From Morchella semilibera (Eukaryota > Ascomycota > Pezizomycetes > Pezizales > Morchellaceae): DNA of 64,000 nt. The notes beneath the pieces were generated by a model that had not been told where the DNA came from, made no database searches, and worked only from the letters and a program-made list of their open reading frames with translations. Positions within the stretch are counted from its first letter, which is position 1, and the number at the start of each line of letters is the position of its first letter. Below, in pieces: positions 35,542-48,100 of the stretch. A program made the translations under genes and the position numbers. The stretch is taken from assembly GCA_009192285.1 (NCBI GenBank), contig WBVU01000010.1, positions 990,111 to 1,054,110 of the forward strand, written 5' to 3'.

Positions 35542-38116
35542 TAAAAACCACATGTGCAGATAACTTATGCAATCTAGCCTCCTATGACTGAACCCCGAGA
35601 TACTTTCATGTGGTAATATGTACGAAGCGTATCGTTATAACGAGGCTTAACCTCTCTTCTTGTGCCCAATATGTACCTCAGCAAGCCCCCCACAGCAGCG
35701 CCCCTCGCCCACACACACAGGCACTGGGGGCCAGGGCAAGCACCAAGGCCAGCTCGCCCCGGGGGCCGGCACCCAAGTCTGGTGGTTTGTACGGCTGTCC
35801 CATCAAAAACACTGGGGGGGGGGATCCATGGGACGACATGGGAGGGACAGTTATGCTTCTACCATTCAAATGTACAGAAAATAAAGTACATTTTGGTAAG
35901 AGTTTTAAGAATCCACATATCGTGTTGATACCGACTGGCCCCATCCCCAGTGTCTTCATATAGTATAGTCATGACACGGCCCATATACACCAATTCGACG
36001 ACGAGCAGGGAATGTACAAGGTTACTATAAGTCCCTATGGCCAAATACCGATATCACCAGCTTTCCGGATTCGGAGGGGAGGGGTGGTAGAGGAACTTGG
36101 CTCAGTTACCTCCGAGTAAAGTCTTTTGAATCTACGCCTACCCACCAACCAACAGAAATCAATACGTCGAGTGCTACACCAAGCTATGTGAGAGTGACTC
36201 CGAGTAGCGGGTATGGAGCACTTGGGGGAGGAGGGTCGCGGTGATTGATATACTGGCGGCACGCTTTCAACGGGGCCTACGATCACCCGAGCCCCAACTC
36301 TAAGAAGTACTGCCAGAAACCGGCTGTTATACTCGGCTTCATACTAGCCAACGCCATTCGAAGACATAGGGGCGCCCTTCGATGGGATGGTACAATTGCG
36401 AGGATAGTTGGTTAAAGACCTAAGGGTCGAGATTCAAGAGATTGGGAGAGAGGATGGGGAGACGTGGGCTTGGTGTGGGCTTAGAATTTGGCTTGCGCTT
36501 GGTGGATATTGTGTCTTATCTTCTTCTCTGTTCATCGGTGCTCGGAGTTGGGAGGAAGGGGGCGGGGTTAAAGGTCGGTTTGGGTCGCGGGGGATATACC
36601 TGTTTCTATTTCTGACCTGAAGAAGTAAACTGTGTGTAGTGTTACTTCATACCCCCATGTTCTACTTTGACAGGAAAGGTTTTTGGTTTCAGCCCCTAAG
36701 CATCTCATTAATAAGTGTAGTTACCCTAACCTTTTCTATGTTTTGAACAAAATTGTCATAGTTTTTCTTACGATGAGTTCATGTCTGGCCGTTCTGCACT
36801 CTATATGCAGTAAGATCAAGGTTTTCTCCATGAAGTATACAAGTTAACGGCTCCGGCTAACCAGTGATCGGACAACAGGGCGGCGGGCTTAAAAAGTTGG
36901 AGAAGTTTAAAGCCAATAAATCAAAGGCTATTTGCCGTAATATAAGTCTTGTAAAAGATAATTCTTGAATCTACAATATATATATTGTAAACGCCTAAAG
37001 GGGACATCGCATTTATTATACGTATCATGGGCATAACGCACGTGTATACATAAAACGATTAAATATATCCCCGCATTCACGCATGTCGGTGTATGTAGTA
37101 GCTACCACAAACCAACCATAAGTTAGATGCAGTTCCAAATCCCATCTGCTGGTAAAACAGTTTAAAATCCCCAAGTATTATCGAGGCTTCGGGGTTTAAG
37201 TACATGTAATATATCATTAGATCAGCCCGGTTAGCCACGAATATAGCAACACAGACTTTGCTGTCTAGCGCCATTGTACTTTTTATCTAATTAATAGAAG
37301 GTAGCAGAGCAAACCACACACGTATAATGTATGGGCAACTGGTGACCTCCTAACAAGATTATGTAGGGATGGGAACGAGCTTAGGGAAACTGCTTCCCCC
37401 GAGGTCTCCCATCCCTGCCAGCGTAAAGGGCAAATATTGAGTACATGTACTTAACGCCTTGTTAAGCACTGTCGACAACCGCACTGAATCATCCTCGGGC
37501 TTTTTGGGCGCCGCTTGGTGGTTGGCAGAGACCAGAACTAATCCCTGTCTTGCAAGCTGCAGGCGTTGGTACTATCTTTGAGGATGGACTCCTGTTGATG
37601 AATGCAGGGGATTATAAAATTGTAGTTAAAGCTCATAGTGAGGAGACGTAAGTACATGTACTTACATGTATGTACTTGTATGTATGTAATCAACAGAATG
37701 CCAAGTCCGAGTGACGAAATGTGACTCGCTTGGTCATCTTGCAAGTTCCTGCTGAATTCGGCATCAGTCAATTATCAAGCGTATGGATATTGTTTTTTTT
37801 TATCATTGAACATGTGTGCAGACAAGAACATGCATCTACTGACTGACATATTATTAATTTAAGAGATAAACATTCCCAATACGATGGAATCATCCTCTCA
37901 TCCTCCCCCCCCCCAGAAGAGTTGACTAAGCATGCATGTCATACCTGTGGCTTTTTCGCGCCTCGCGTTCCATCCAACAACACCATCAAGAGCCCCAGCC
38001 TTCTTCTTAACTTCTTAAGGTACACACTCGTTCCCTTATTATCCAGTAACCCATCCATTCACTATCCATCCCCAAATTTATCGGGGAAGTCCTGATAGCC
38101 TCACACACTCCCTACC

Positions 38117-39234
38117 ATGGACCGCTCCCGCTCGCGTTCTCCCTCTCGTGGCCGTTCCCGCACACGTTCAGTTTCACCACCACGCGGAGGCCGCTCCTTC
38201 TCTCCCCGGTCTCGAACTCGCTCAATTTCCCGGTCCCGCAGTAGGACCCGCTCACCCAGTCTAAGATCTAGGTCTCCGACTAGGAGTAGGAGTATCGGTA
38301 GCAGAAGGAGCTACACAAAGAGCCCTAGCCCAGGATTCCAGAGCTCTAAGGTGCGTTTACGTTTAATTGATGGGAAGGCCTTGACCGGCCTCGGTGGTGA
38401 GGTTGTTCACTAATTCGTCGGTGGTGCAGATTGTGATCGAGAAGTTGACAAAGAATGTCACCGAAGCCCACATCTCAGAGATCTTTTCGGCATACGGAGA
38501 AATCAAAGCGGTAGATATGCCTATCAACCGTCATTGTAAGCTATCTTATCTGTCTCTCACACCCCAAGAGTCATAATGCTAACTTTAATTCCCAACTAGT
38601 CATGACAAATCGTGGTGTTTGTTACCTCGTCTATAACTCCCCCTCCTCCGCCCAGGCTGCAATTGCACACATGCACGAAGGTCAGCTTGATGGAGCCATC
38701 ATCAACGTCTCCATAGTACTTCCTCGCCGCGCCGCAATCCCTCCAACTGCTGGCCCACCCCCCCGCCGCGGTGCCGGTAGCAATCGTTTCCGCTCACCCC
38801 CCCCTCCCCGCCGCAGTGGGGGCGCCCCCGCCGCTTCCGCGGCCCCTCGTGCCTTCCCGCGCGGCGGCGACTCCTACCGGGGTGCCGCAGCTGGGGATTC
38901 ATATCGACCCCGATCTAGATCTAGGTCGCCAACATACTCCAGCAGGAGTAGGAGCAGGAGCCCATCGAGAAGCCGCTCTAGGAGCCCCTACAGGAGACGC
39001 GGCGACAACAGCGGGAGAGCGAGGAGTCGCGGGAGGGGTGGTAGGGATTACAGCCCACCACCTAGATCTGGTGGGAGATATACTGGTGGCGGCGGTGGGA
39101 CAGCAAGAAGGAGAAGGAGCCCAAGCTATAGCTCATATAGCACCAGGAGCGATTCTCGGAGTAGAAGCCCAAGAAGGCGAAGGAGCAGGAGTCGTAGCCC
39201 CAGGGCTAGGGGTGGAGGCGGAAGAAGACGTTAG
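38117..39234 (+). CDS. RNPS1: RNPS1-like SR-rich RNA-binding protein (3 exons)
   Basis: RNPS1-type proteins join the exon-junction-associated ASAP/PSAP complex and act in splicing and mRNA quality control in the nucleus. Inferred exons 38117-38350, 38430-38535 and 38600-39234 give 324 residues. An N-terminal RS domain (repeated SRSRSRT, SPSRGR) precedes one RRM: IVIEKLTKNVTEAHISEIF, YGEIKAVDMPINRHF, then across the second intron MTNRGVCYLVYNSPSSAQAA and HMHEGQLDGAIINVSIVLPRR. The NVT...I.EIF...YG.IK..DMP pattern and HM..GQ.DG are typical of RNPS1 rather than other SR proteins. A Gly/Arg/Ser-rich C-terminal RS domain follows, ending GGRRR. The start context (ccctaccATGGac) is good, and AATAAA-like signals follow the stop. 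Confidence 0.9.
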
Positions 39235-40684
39235 AGTGGGCTAATCTGTCATAAACAATCAGGAATTTAAAATGGAAAAAATGGAGGGAAATAATGACTA
39301 GGCGAAGAATAAAATGTTTTTTTATCTCCTACTTTCTTGCTTTGCGTTTCGTTTTCCCGGGCTTTGGCTTTTTGTGAGCGCGGGTGTGTTCTTGGTATTT
39401 TCTTTTTACTAAGGCTTGATACTATTCCTCTACTATCTTCACTGCTGTATACTATGACCCAATAAATATCAATAAATTTGCACCTTCTAAGGGAATTACG
39501 GCCTTCTTAATTAATGCTAGGAATATGTAACAATTCTATACGCACTCGTCTTCTAACAGAAAATGGGGCTGCCGTCCGATCAATAAGGACTTGAAGGCCT
39601 CCGTCTAAAATGGCGACATGGCAAATCTACGGTCCTCTTATAAGAGGGATGAGTTCGAAATTAACATGCCTTCAGATTGGTGACTGGCATTTGATTCCAA
39701 GATGGACCAAATGCCCTATATATACGGGGAGAAGAGGTCAGCTTGGACCCCAGCGGTTTTTCAGGGCGGGACATCGATCTAACTATATGACTAATATGTA
39801 TTTAATTCTAGGCTTTCTACTAAACTTCCGTTTCTTTATATGTACAACCTCCATTGGCTCTGGATATTCCAGCTAGGATTGAAGGAGTATCGTATGAAGG
39901 ATGGAATCTACATGTACCTAGATGTGGTTTCCGTATGCGAGTCACCGGGACCCATGAGAGATCACCAAAAAACTGCACTATAAAATATCTGACGGCGTAA
40001 TATTAGCTTACGATGCAGACAGAAGCTATAGTTATCTATAAGGCCCGACCCGACCTGAGACTCAATGGGCAGCCACGACTAAGTATTGGGTTCCCAGGCG
40101 CATAGCCCTCAGTGTTTATTTGGATGGATGATATACCAAGTGGTATAATTCGATGGGTTTCCCAACTACATGTACTTATGGTCCTGTGGTAATGAAAGGG
40201 TTAATTGGATGTGGACGAGAGAGCACTGTGGGCCGCATTAAAGCCGCGCTAGTGGTCTTGGCAAAGAGTCAATGATTGATATGGTATTCGACCATAATTC
40301 GCTCCCAGACATCAAAAGCAACGTCTCCAGGTCTACTGAGGACGTTTTAAATCAACATCGAGGCCCCTAATGTCTCTGCTACTGCATCCTCGAGTGACCA
40401 CTCATGTCTCCCTCCCACGCTCCCTGTGGTCCGGGTAATTCCATGCACGGGCTGTCTTGGTTACATCATAGCGTGTGCCGTGGTCGTCGTATCACCACTA
40501 AGCACATGCTGGTTTCACCATACAAGGAAAATCCGGGAAACTCTCAGCTTCTAATAGACGGCCAGATTGCACTTTCTTTCCCGTTTCCTTTCCATCCTTT
40601 CTCTACTTTTTATCACTCAGTTGCAAGAATAGAGGGAAACCATCATACACCAGAATTTAGAAAGGATAGAGAATACAAGCAATT
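39235..40684. other. Intergenic region
   Basis: Between two plus-strand genes. AATAAA-like motifs near 39306 and 39460-39475 may serve the SR-protein gene. TACATGTA palindromes occur at 39909 and 40167. The last roughly 100 bp is pyrimidine-rich and probably the TMEM16 promoter and leader. No gene recognised. Confidence 0.5.
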
Positions 40685-42998
40685 ATGGCGGACACGGACG
40701 ATGTACAGCTCTCGGACGCAGTCGCTGCTGTTTCTGATAACTTGGGCGTGGAATACGTCATCTCTTTTAGTTTCAACGGTGCAGGTAACCCAATCCAACT
40801 TACTCTTTGGCTTTGAACGGATGAGGCTAATTGTTTGAATAGATAAAGAGAAAGCTGAGGCCCAGTTCGAGAAGCTTATTGCAGCCCTCGACTCCGTAGG
40901 ACTCCGTACCGAGGTCCGGGACGGTGCGAATGGCAATGTGTTGGTATTCGTGAGGGTCCGGTCGGAACAGAAGCTTGTTGGCGAGGTCTACCGATCTAGG
41001 TATGTGTGATAGTAGTAGTAGTCTATTTATGGCTGAACGAGTGTTAACGAAACGGGTGTAGGGTGAAGGATTGGCTTCACGGTGTTAGATCAGCTGCCCC
41101 TGATAAGGAGACCCAGAGATCTTTAGATAAGGAGCCATTGACGGAAGCGGAACGGCTGAGGATTGTCTGGCAACTTATCACCTTGCCCAATAGTGAGGGA
41201 GGTGCAGGGATCACTCCGGGGCAGGGTGAGTGGGACTTGGTGGAGAGCATATTCCCACTTCATGATCATGAGTTCAATAAGGTTAGAGGTGCAGCTTTAT
41301 TTCTATAGCGATACCGGGGCTAATGACCGATGGTAGGCATGGATGAAACGTTGGTCAACAACTTGGACCGTCGGCCCGGAGGAATTGGGGAAGCTTCGTG
41401 ATAGGTTTGGTGAGAAGGTGGCATTCTACTTTGCCTTTCTTCAATCCTACCTTTCATTTCTTATTATCGCTGCAGCTATCGGCGCGGGCGCATTCTTTCT
41501 TTTGCCTGCATATTCTCTCACATTTGCGATCACAAACTGCCTTTGGAGTGTGATTTTTGTTGAGTACTGGAAGCGCCAAGAAGTCGACCTCGCAGTCCGC
41601 TGGGGTGTCCGCAATGTCTCATCTCTCCAGAACCGCCGTGCCCAGTTCAAACATCACAAGGAGATTGAGGATCCCATCACTGGGGAAGTTGTCAAGTTTT
41701 TCCCTGCCTGGCACAGACTCGCCCGCCAGGCCCTCCAGATCCCATTCGCCCTTGGGGCGAGCGCCCTGCTATCTGCACTCTATGCATGCGTCTTTGCGAT
41801 CGAGATCTTCCTCACGGAAGTGTATAATGGCCCCTTCAAGGCGGTTCTCGTCTTCCTGCCCACTGTCCTTCTCTCCGTTTTCGTACCGGTACTTACTTCG
41901 GTTCTCACCGGTATTGCAACAAAGCTCACCGAGTACGAGAATTATGAGAACCAGAGCGGGTATGAAGCGGCTATGACGCAGAAGACCTTTGTCTTTAACT
42001 TCATCTGCTCATACGTTCCACTATTTCTGACCGCGTTTGTCTATGTGCCATTCGGGAATTTTATTGTTCCTCATCTTGACGTGTTCAACCTTACAGAACC
42101 AGAAATTTCTACCGAAAGTTTCCTGGACGACAAGCCTATCAATGCCTTCCAAATCAACCCAGATCGTCTCAAGAAACAAGTGATATACTTCACTGTGACT
42201 GCGCAGATTGTCAACCTCGCACTCGAAACCATTGTCCCCTTTGCAAAGCGCAAGGTCTTCCACAAAGTCAAGAAGTACCAGAACGCCCGAAACGGAGTTT
42301 CTAAAAGGTCTAGCACCGATAACCCCGCCGAAGTCGCATTTCTCAAGCGTGTCCGTCATGAGTCTGAGCTCGAACATTACGACGTACACACTGATCTCCG
42401 TGAGATGGTTATGCAGTTCGGCTACCTTACTCTCTTCTCCCCTGTCTGGCCGCTTGCAAGTGTCTCCTTCCTCATCAACAACTGGATCGAGCTTCGCTCC
42501 GATGCTGCCAAGATCTGCGTTGAGATGAAGCGCCCTGTTCCTCACCGTGCTGATACTATCGGACCGTGGCTCAACAATCTCGGGTTTTTGGCATGGATGG
42601 GTTCCATTTCTTCTGCCGCCCTTATTTACCTCTTTTCTGACTCTACCGACGGAACTCCACACTCACTTACCCTATATGGTGTCCTTGCGGCCATCCTCTT
42701 CAGTGAACATGTCTACTTTGCCACTGCCTATGCCGTAAGACTAGCAATGAACAAACTAGAGTCTCCCGGCTTGCTGCAGGAGCGCCGCGAAAGATTCATG
42801 GTCAGACGCAGGTTCTTGCAGGAGAGTTTGGGTGTCGACGAAGAGTCCAAGGCCAATGAGAAGGTTGAGTTTGGAAAGAGAGCTACGGGTGGGTCAGCTG
42901 AGGAGAATATGTTTTGGAATGAGCAGGATGGGCCTACAGAGTGCATAGATGCGGGCAAGGAGATTATTAGGGGTGTTCTGGAGAAGAAGGATCAGTAG
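40685..42998 (+). CDS. TMEM16/anoctamin family protein, IST2-like (4 exons)
   Basis: Fungal TMEM16 proteins are Ca2+-activated lipid scramblases or, in yeast Ist2, ER-plasma membrane tethers. Inferred exons 40685-40784, 40843-40999, 41062-41281 and 41337-42998 give 712 residues, close to the filamentous-fungal scramblases. A soluble N-terminal alpha/beta domain (VEYVISFSFNGADKEKAEAQ, LRTEVRDG) leads to HDHEFNK-AWMKRWSTTW, the conserved entry to the membrane domain. Transmembrane segments include FYFAFLQSYLSFLIIAAAIG, ITNCLWSVIFVEYWKRQE, VLVFLPTVLLSVFVPVLTSV, TFVFNFICSYVPLFLTAFVY and the segment after MQFGYLTLFSPVWPLA. NNWIELRSDA and EHVYFA carry acidic residues at positions typical of the Ca2+ site. 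The C terminus is short and lacks a long basic Ist2-type tail, favouring a scramblase over a tether. Intron 1 has a ggctaat branch-like site. Confidence 0.93.
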
Positions 42999-44139
42999 TG
43001 CCGTCGAAGCGTGAATGTGTTTTTGTACACTAGGGCTATGGGGGTGATGCTGACCTAGGTACATTTTTTGGCCCGTTCTCTTTTTTCTTCATGTGGGTGG
43101 TTTGGTTAAGATGGGTACGGGGCGGTGCTTAGCAAGAGGATTTCCTCCTCCGTACAAACGTTATGGTAAAAGAACAAAAGATCCTATTATATTCCTAGTT
43201 ATATCAGAAAACCCGTTTAGTGGTTAAGTGCCGAATAAATTGACTCATCTGTGCGGTTATGAACGACCTGATGTGCTCCAACATGTAAACCGCAAGTATG
43301 CGTAGTTAGTCTACGATACAAAGGCAGCGCGCGCAGAAGTTAGCTGCAGCTAGACCAGAGCGCGCAGAGGGTTGGCGGGGTATGGGTGTTTGGGCATTTG
43401 TTGGTGGGGGGGGGATTGAGTGGGAGGGTGGAGAGGTGGCCAAGAAGGGCAGAGACGCCCAACCAAACACCCAGAAAACTCAATCCGCAACCCTCAGGCC
43501 TACCCGAGCCAAGTCACCGAGTGACACCCAATGATCCAACCCTTTACCAACCCCACCCCACCCCACCCACCCCACCCCACCCCGCCCCTTCATTGAAACA
43601 CCTAGTGTCTCTAGTTTTGCGCGGTTGGCCCACGGCTACCGATACCGCTCGGATTTGAGACCTTGCCGTCTGTGCCCGCCGAGTGACGCCACGTGCGCCA
43701 AGGCTCGCTCAGCACCCACCACCGCCTGCCCCACGCCGTTCCGTCTGCTGTGCGCTTGGTGTTTTATACCGCTCTGCCTGGGGCTGATTGTACGGTGGTA
43801 GGTAGCCGGCAATTACATGCCAATGCAGGTTGATTATTCACTCAGTCCAAGAACTCCGCTCCGCAGTGGTTATTATAGAGGTAGTAGTATATTTTGTTTT
43901 ATCTAGGGCCAAGTTATAGCTATGTAGCTACGTGTAAAAAATAATGCGCTATAAACGATCGTGCAACGACAGTCCAAATCCGAGTCCAAAAACAATTAAC
44001 TACTCCGGTACAAAGAACCCGCCTTACACATACTCGCAAGACATGCCGTCTATCTTTGCGCAGCAAAGTATATACAAAAGGAAAAACACCACAATGCAAA
44101 AACAAAGGAGAAGAAAAGAAGGAACGGAAGAAAGACGGA
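42999..44139. other. Intergenic region between convergent genes
   Basis: Between the TMEM16 gene (+) and the LPMO gene (-). Contains a CCCCA/CCCAC tandem at about 43551-43589, CCGAGTGA motifs near 43518 and 43678, and a purine-rich tract at 44090-44140. No gene recognised. Confidence 0.5.
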
Positions 44140-45187
44140 CTAAGCACAGACGCCACTCTTGCACGTCAGGTCGTCCGAGCAATCATCCATAGACGAGCAG
44201 CTAGCACCCGCACAATGTCCTGGCCACGAGCAACTAGTAGAGGCACCGCCTGTTGGAGCCGCCTTTCGTGTAGACGTCGCAAAAGTCGTGCGTGCCGGCG
44301 CCGCTGAGGAGGCAGGGGTGGATGGGGAAGGAGCCGATGATGAGCCTTCAAAGATGTCGTTCTGCGCGCCGTTCGAGAAACCCCATGCGGAGTTGTAAGA
44401 GGGCTTATGTGTGTACACGCCGTCATAATCGACATTTGCGTTGTCGTTCGCCCAGTACATTGGCTGCTTGGGACCCGAGACACATCCGCCGTTGGGGCAG
44501 TACTTAGGAGGCTGAGCGGCGCCGATAGATTTTGTGGAGCTAGAGCCGGTAACGGTGCAGTCGAAGCCGGTCATGTACATCTCATCCGCACTGGCTTGTC
44601 CCTGCCAGAACCATGCGCAGACACACTTTCCGTTCGGGCACTCGGGCATGCCTGATGGGACCTCGAAGGAGGTGTGAAGGTTGTCGACGCAGTCGGTGTT
44701 GACGGAGAAGATAGTGAAGTCGCTGGGGGTGACTGAGGCGGCGTCGGACTTGTAGGCGATTGCGAGGCCACAGCCGAGGATCTCGGAGTTGCGGATTGGG
44801 GTACCAGCGTGGTAGGAAGGAATGTCATCGGGGCAGGCGGTGGTGCCGTCACCATCGCTGCCATAGGAGGTGAAGCGCTTGTTGCAGGAGAGTTCGAGGG
44901 AGACGGAACCACCGGCGGGGAGTTCCATTGGGGTGCCGGAACCGGCTTTTCCAAGGTTGCCTGCATGGATATATGTTAGGTTTCTTGGAACTTATATATT
45001 TAAATTAATGATATTGTGTGGGGTGCATATGCGTACCATGGAACCACCAGTCGTTGAATGAGAGGCCGCTCAAGGGTGTGACAAGGCTGTAACCATCACC
45101 GTCGAAATCATAGCCGGAGGGGTGGAAAAGTCCCATATGACAGAACGCAGTCGGGACCAAGGCAAGAAGAAGTGCTTTGCTGAACAT
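44140..45187 (-). CDS. Secreted lytic polysaccharide monooxygenase, AA14-like (2 exons)
   Basis: LPMOs are copper enzymes that oxidatively cleave polysaccharides outside the cell; AA14 members act on xylan-coated cellulose. Inferred exons (minus) 45187-45037 and 44960-44140 give 323 residues. A signal peptide (MFSKALLLALVPTAFC) is followed by His17, which would be the N-terminal copper-binding His. HMGLFHPSGYDF, LSGLSFNDWWFHG, LPAGGSVSLELSCNK, GCGLAIAYKSD, DFTIFSVNTDCV and CVCAWFWQGQ resemble AA14 in order and spacing as I know the family. Candidate second His is about residue 101 (SYHAGT) and axial Tyr about 179 (DEMYMTGF). A Ser/Thr/Ala-rich linker leads to a small Cys-rich C-terminal module (CSWPGHCAGASCSSMDDCSD...), perhaps binding carbohydrate. 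Family assignment is from memory of motifs; substrate is not determined. Confidence 0.8.
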
Positions 45188-48100
45188 TTTGAAGAGTATT
45201 GTTGTTTGTTGCGGCGGTAGTTGTGGTAGTTTATCAAAAGCGGCTTGAAGCGATTGGAAGTAAAAAACGTCCGGCGAATGCTTTTTGTTTGAAAAAGAAT
45301 GAAGATATCAAGATATCAAAGAAAGAATGACTGACTTGCAGTTCGATAGTAGAAGGAGTAGAGTACTGGCTGGCTGGCTGGCTGGCTGGTGGTAGAGTCG
45401 AGGGGATAGAAGGAAAGAGGGTTCTTATATCATAGTAGGAAGGGAAAAAAAAAGAAGACATGCTGATAGGTCCAATAGTATATGCATACCTGCGCGGTCC
45501 TCTCAAGTGCAGTTTAGCGCCCCTGAAATCTAGATTTTAAGAAACATAAAGTTTTGCCTCCTGCATATCAGCGGTTACAAGACATTGGGCAGGTTATCTG
45601 ATCACGAAAGCCCCAACCATAGGGATCATTACCGACATGGACGGTGCCAGGATGCCAGCTAGCCAGCCAAACTCGGAAGGATGTCAACCAGCTGAGTGAC
45701 TGAAATGCGGGTGCCACAGAAAAAGTGAAAAAAATCCCCCGAGGCCAGACATTCCCTGCTGACGCAGTCAACGTGCAACCTTCTTGGCCTTTCCCTTCTC
45801 TGGGTTATCGCACTCTCCAAGTGCACGTCCCCCATCCATGAAATCTCCGGGAGCTGAGATTGATTTTTTTTTCCCTTTGCTCAGTAATTTCGCAAGGATG
45901 GGATCACTGGCTTCGAGGTTTGATGGTCGGCGCCTATCCACCCCAAATTTGACTAACTGACTTTCCTACTCCTAGAACATAGTAGACCATTCCGAGTAAA
46001 ATTCAAGCTTAAAGAATAGGACATCATCTCCATACGGGACGGGAAGTCTAACCCTGGCTATGGCTATGTGATGTGATTAAGCGGTACCTGAATTATCCTG
46101 CACTTGGACGGCGGCGGCCACCACCCTGGAAAATCCGCAGCCTGTTATTTGTTAGCGGGGCCAATGACGATGCAGGAACAGAGGCTCTTGACATATGCAC
46201 TCAAAGGAGCTTCTCGCTTCCTGAAACGGATTGCCTTTTTCGTGAGTCTTTTCGCCCAAAAGGGTTCTCTGTGAAAAGGCGCAAAAAAAGTAAGCCTGCA
46301 TGCATACATCTCGTAATCCATAAAGAATTCAGGTACCGTTTCACCTACCCTCTACGAATAGGTAGAGAATGCATGCTTTCTTTCCCGACCCGTCATACTG
46401 GCACCTACATACTGTAAGTGCTCTAGAGTAAATTTCCTCTTCTCCCGAATTACCGAAACCAAAGGCGTTTAATCCTGGTGTTTCAAAACCCCCTGGAGCT
46501 TCCTTGTATTCTATGTACCTACATAGGTACATAGGTACATAGGTACATAAGTCGATACGAGCGCGCGGCCACGTTAATAATCCAGCCCTATCTACTCGCC
46601 CTCGGCAGCATCCGACGACCATGGGAGAAGAAGGAGGAAGTCAGATCCGCCGGGCTTTCTGCAGGAAAGATGGACTGTGGTGGCGATATGTTAGGTGGGA
46701 GGGCTTTAGATCTAAAAGTTGATCATACCCGCGCGCGCGAAGAGTTGCTGCTGATTTCTTCTTGCGTGATGCACCTGCAACCAGATAAAAAAAAATCTAG
46801 CTCGGCCTAGCTGCTTTTTTGGTCGGCTGAGACATGCAGTTTTTCCTCTTTTGTGAAGAGATGGGCAGAAATGTTGTGCCGCGTGGAATTGGAGTGAGTA
46901 GGTAGAGTTGGGGAGTGCTTTTCTGCTGCCGTACCACACTGGGGTGAAGGCTTCCAGATCAGGAAGATGGTCGCTACTAATCAACAAGAGTAGGAAGTCT
47001 CTGGGCGGCACCGTACGTAGTCAGAATAAACTTAGGCTCTTGGACGTTGGTACAGAGTTATCAGTGATTAACTCTATTCACTCGTCAGTTTTCGGCTTCC
47101 GGCAGGGCAGACAGGACCTCAGGGACCAACTACATGAATGTACTGACCCGGCAATACCTTCCTCCCACCCAGCCAGCTGGTGAATCACGGTGCGTCACTC
47201 GATCTACATGCAACAAGGTCAGTTAGTTGCGTGCAAACGAAACAGTTCTTAAACCATCTGGCTGATTGGCGGGGTTGGTATGTATGTACCTACATACTTC
47301 TGTCGACAGTGGGGGAATTCAAGCGAGCGAGCTGCCGCCCAGGGCCTTATTTTTCTCCACGGATCCTTTTCGTTACCAGTGGATGGAATCCAAATCCGGG
47401 ATATTGTAGGTACATTCATAGCTACATGTAGCTATGAATGCCAGTGAAACATATATCATGTAGCATTAAGTATAAGTATAAAGTGCAAGAAGCCCAATGG
47501 CATTTGACACGCCCACACGACTCACTCCCAATTCAATTCAATTCAATTCTGTGTGACGTGGTGCTCTGTCTGTCGCAAGTATCGCAGGGGGTGATTGGTG
47601 GGGGGACGAAATTAGAAAGGGTTCAGATTATTATAATAAACCTCCCGATGATCTGGGACAGCCACGTATCCCTTCTTAATAAAGAGCCACATGGCGGTTA
47701 TCCTGGTTGTGATTTGGTGGAGCAGAAGAGCAGCATGAGTTTAAATGTTGCAGGATTAACGTTTGTTACCGCTTTGGGAAGGGGGAATGGATTTGAATAA
47801 GGTTATCCCCAGGACCAGGGCGAGTCAGTCTGCGGTCGAGTATGTAACCACATCTTAATCTATCAAATTGTTTCCCACCCCACCCCACCATGCCCTCTCC
47901 CCCAAGATGGGGCATGCATGCCTTCGTTCCTGGTTGTATGTTGGGTAGGTATTCCAGTACTCTACTTAGAGTACCATGTGCTTAGATCTAGAGTGTCCCT
48001 GCATGCATCTCAGTAGAGTAGATAGATACACACGGGAAGAACAATCAAGACCTCACCAATGTTAATCCACATCAATCCAATTCAGGTATCCTCAACGGAC

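Larger units (their letters stand above)
33790..38116. other. Intergenic region with small inverted-repeat elements
   Basis: About 4.3 kb without a recognisable gene. The left part should hold the VIP1 promoter and leader. It contains the elements annotated at 35240-35311, 35407-35473 and 35481-35541, TACATGTA at 37201, 37442, 37653 and 37663 (two overlapping in a larger palindrome), and a pyrimidine-rich stretch before the SR-protein gene. Confidence 0.5.
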
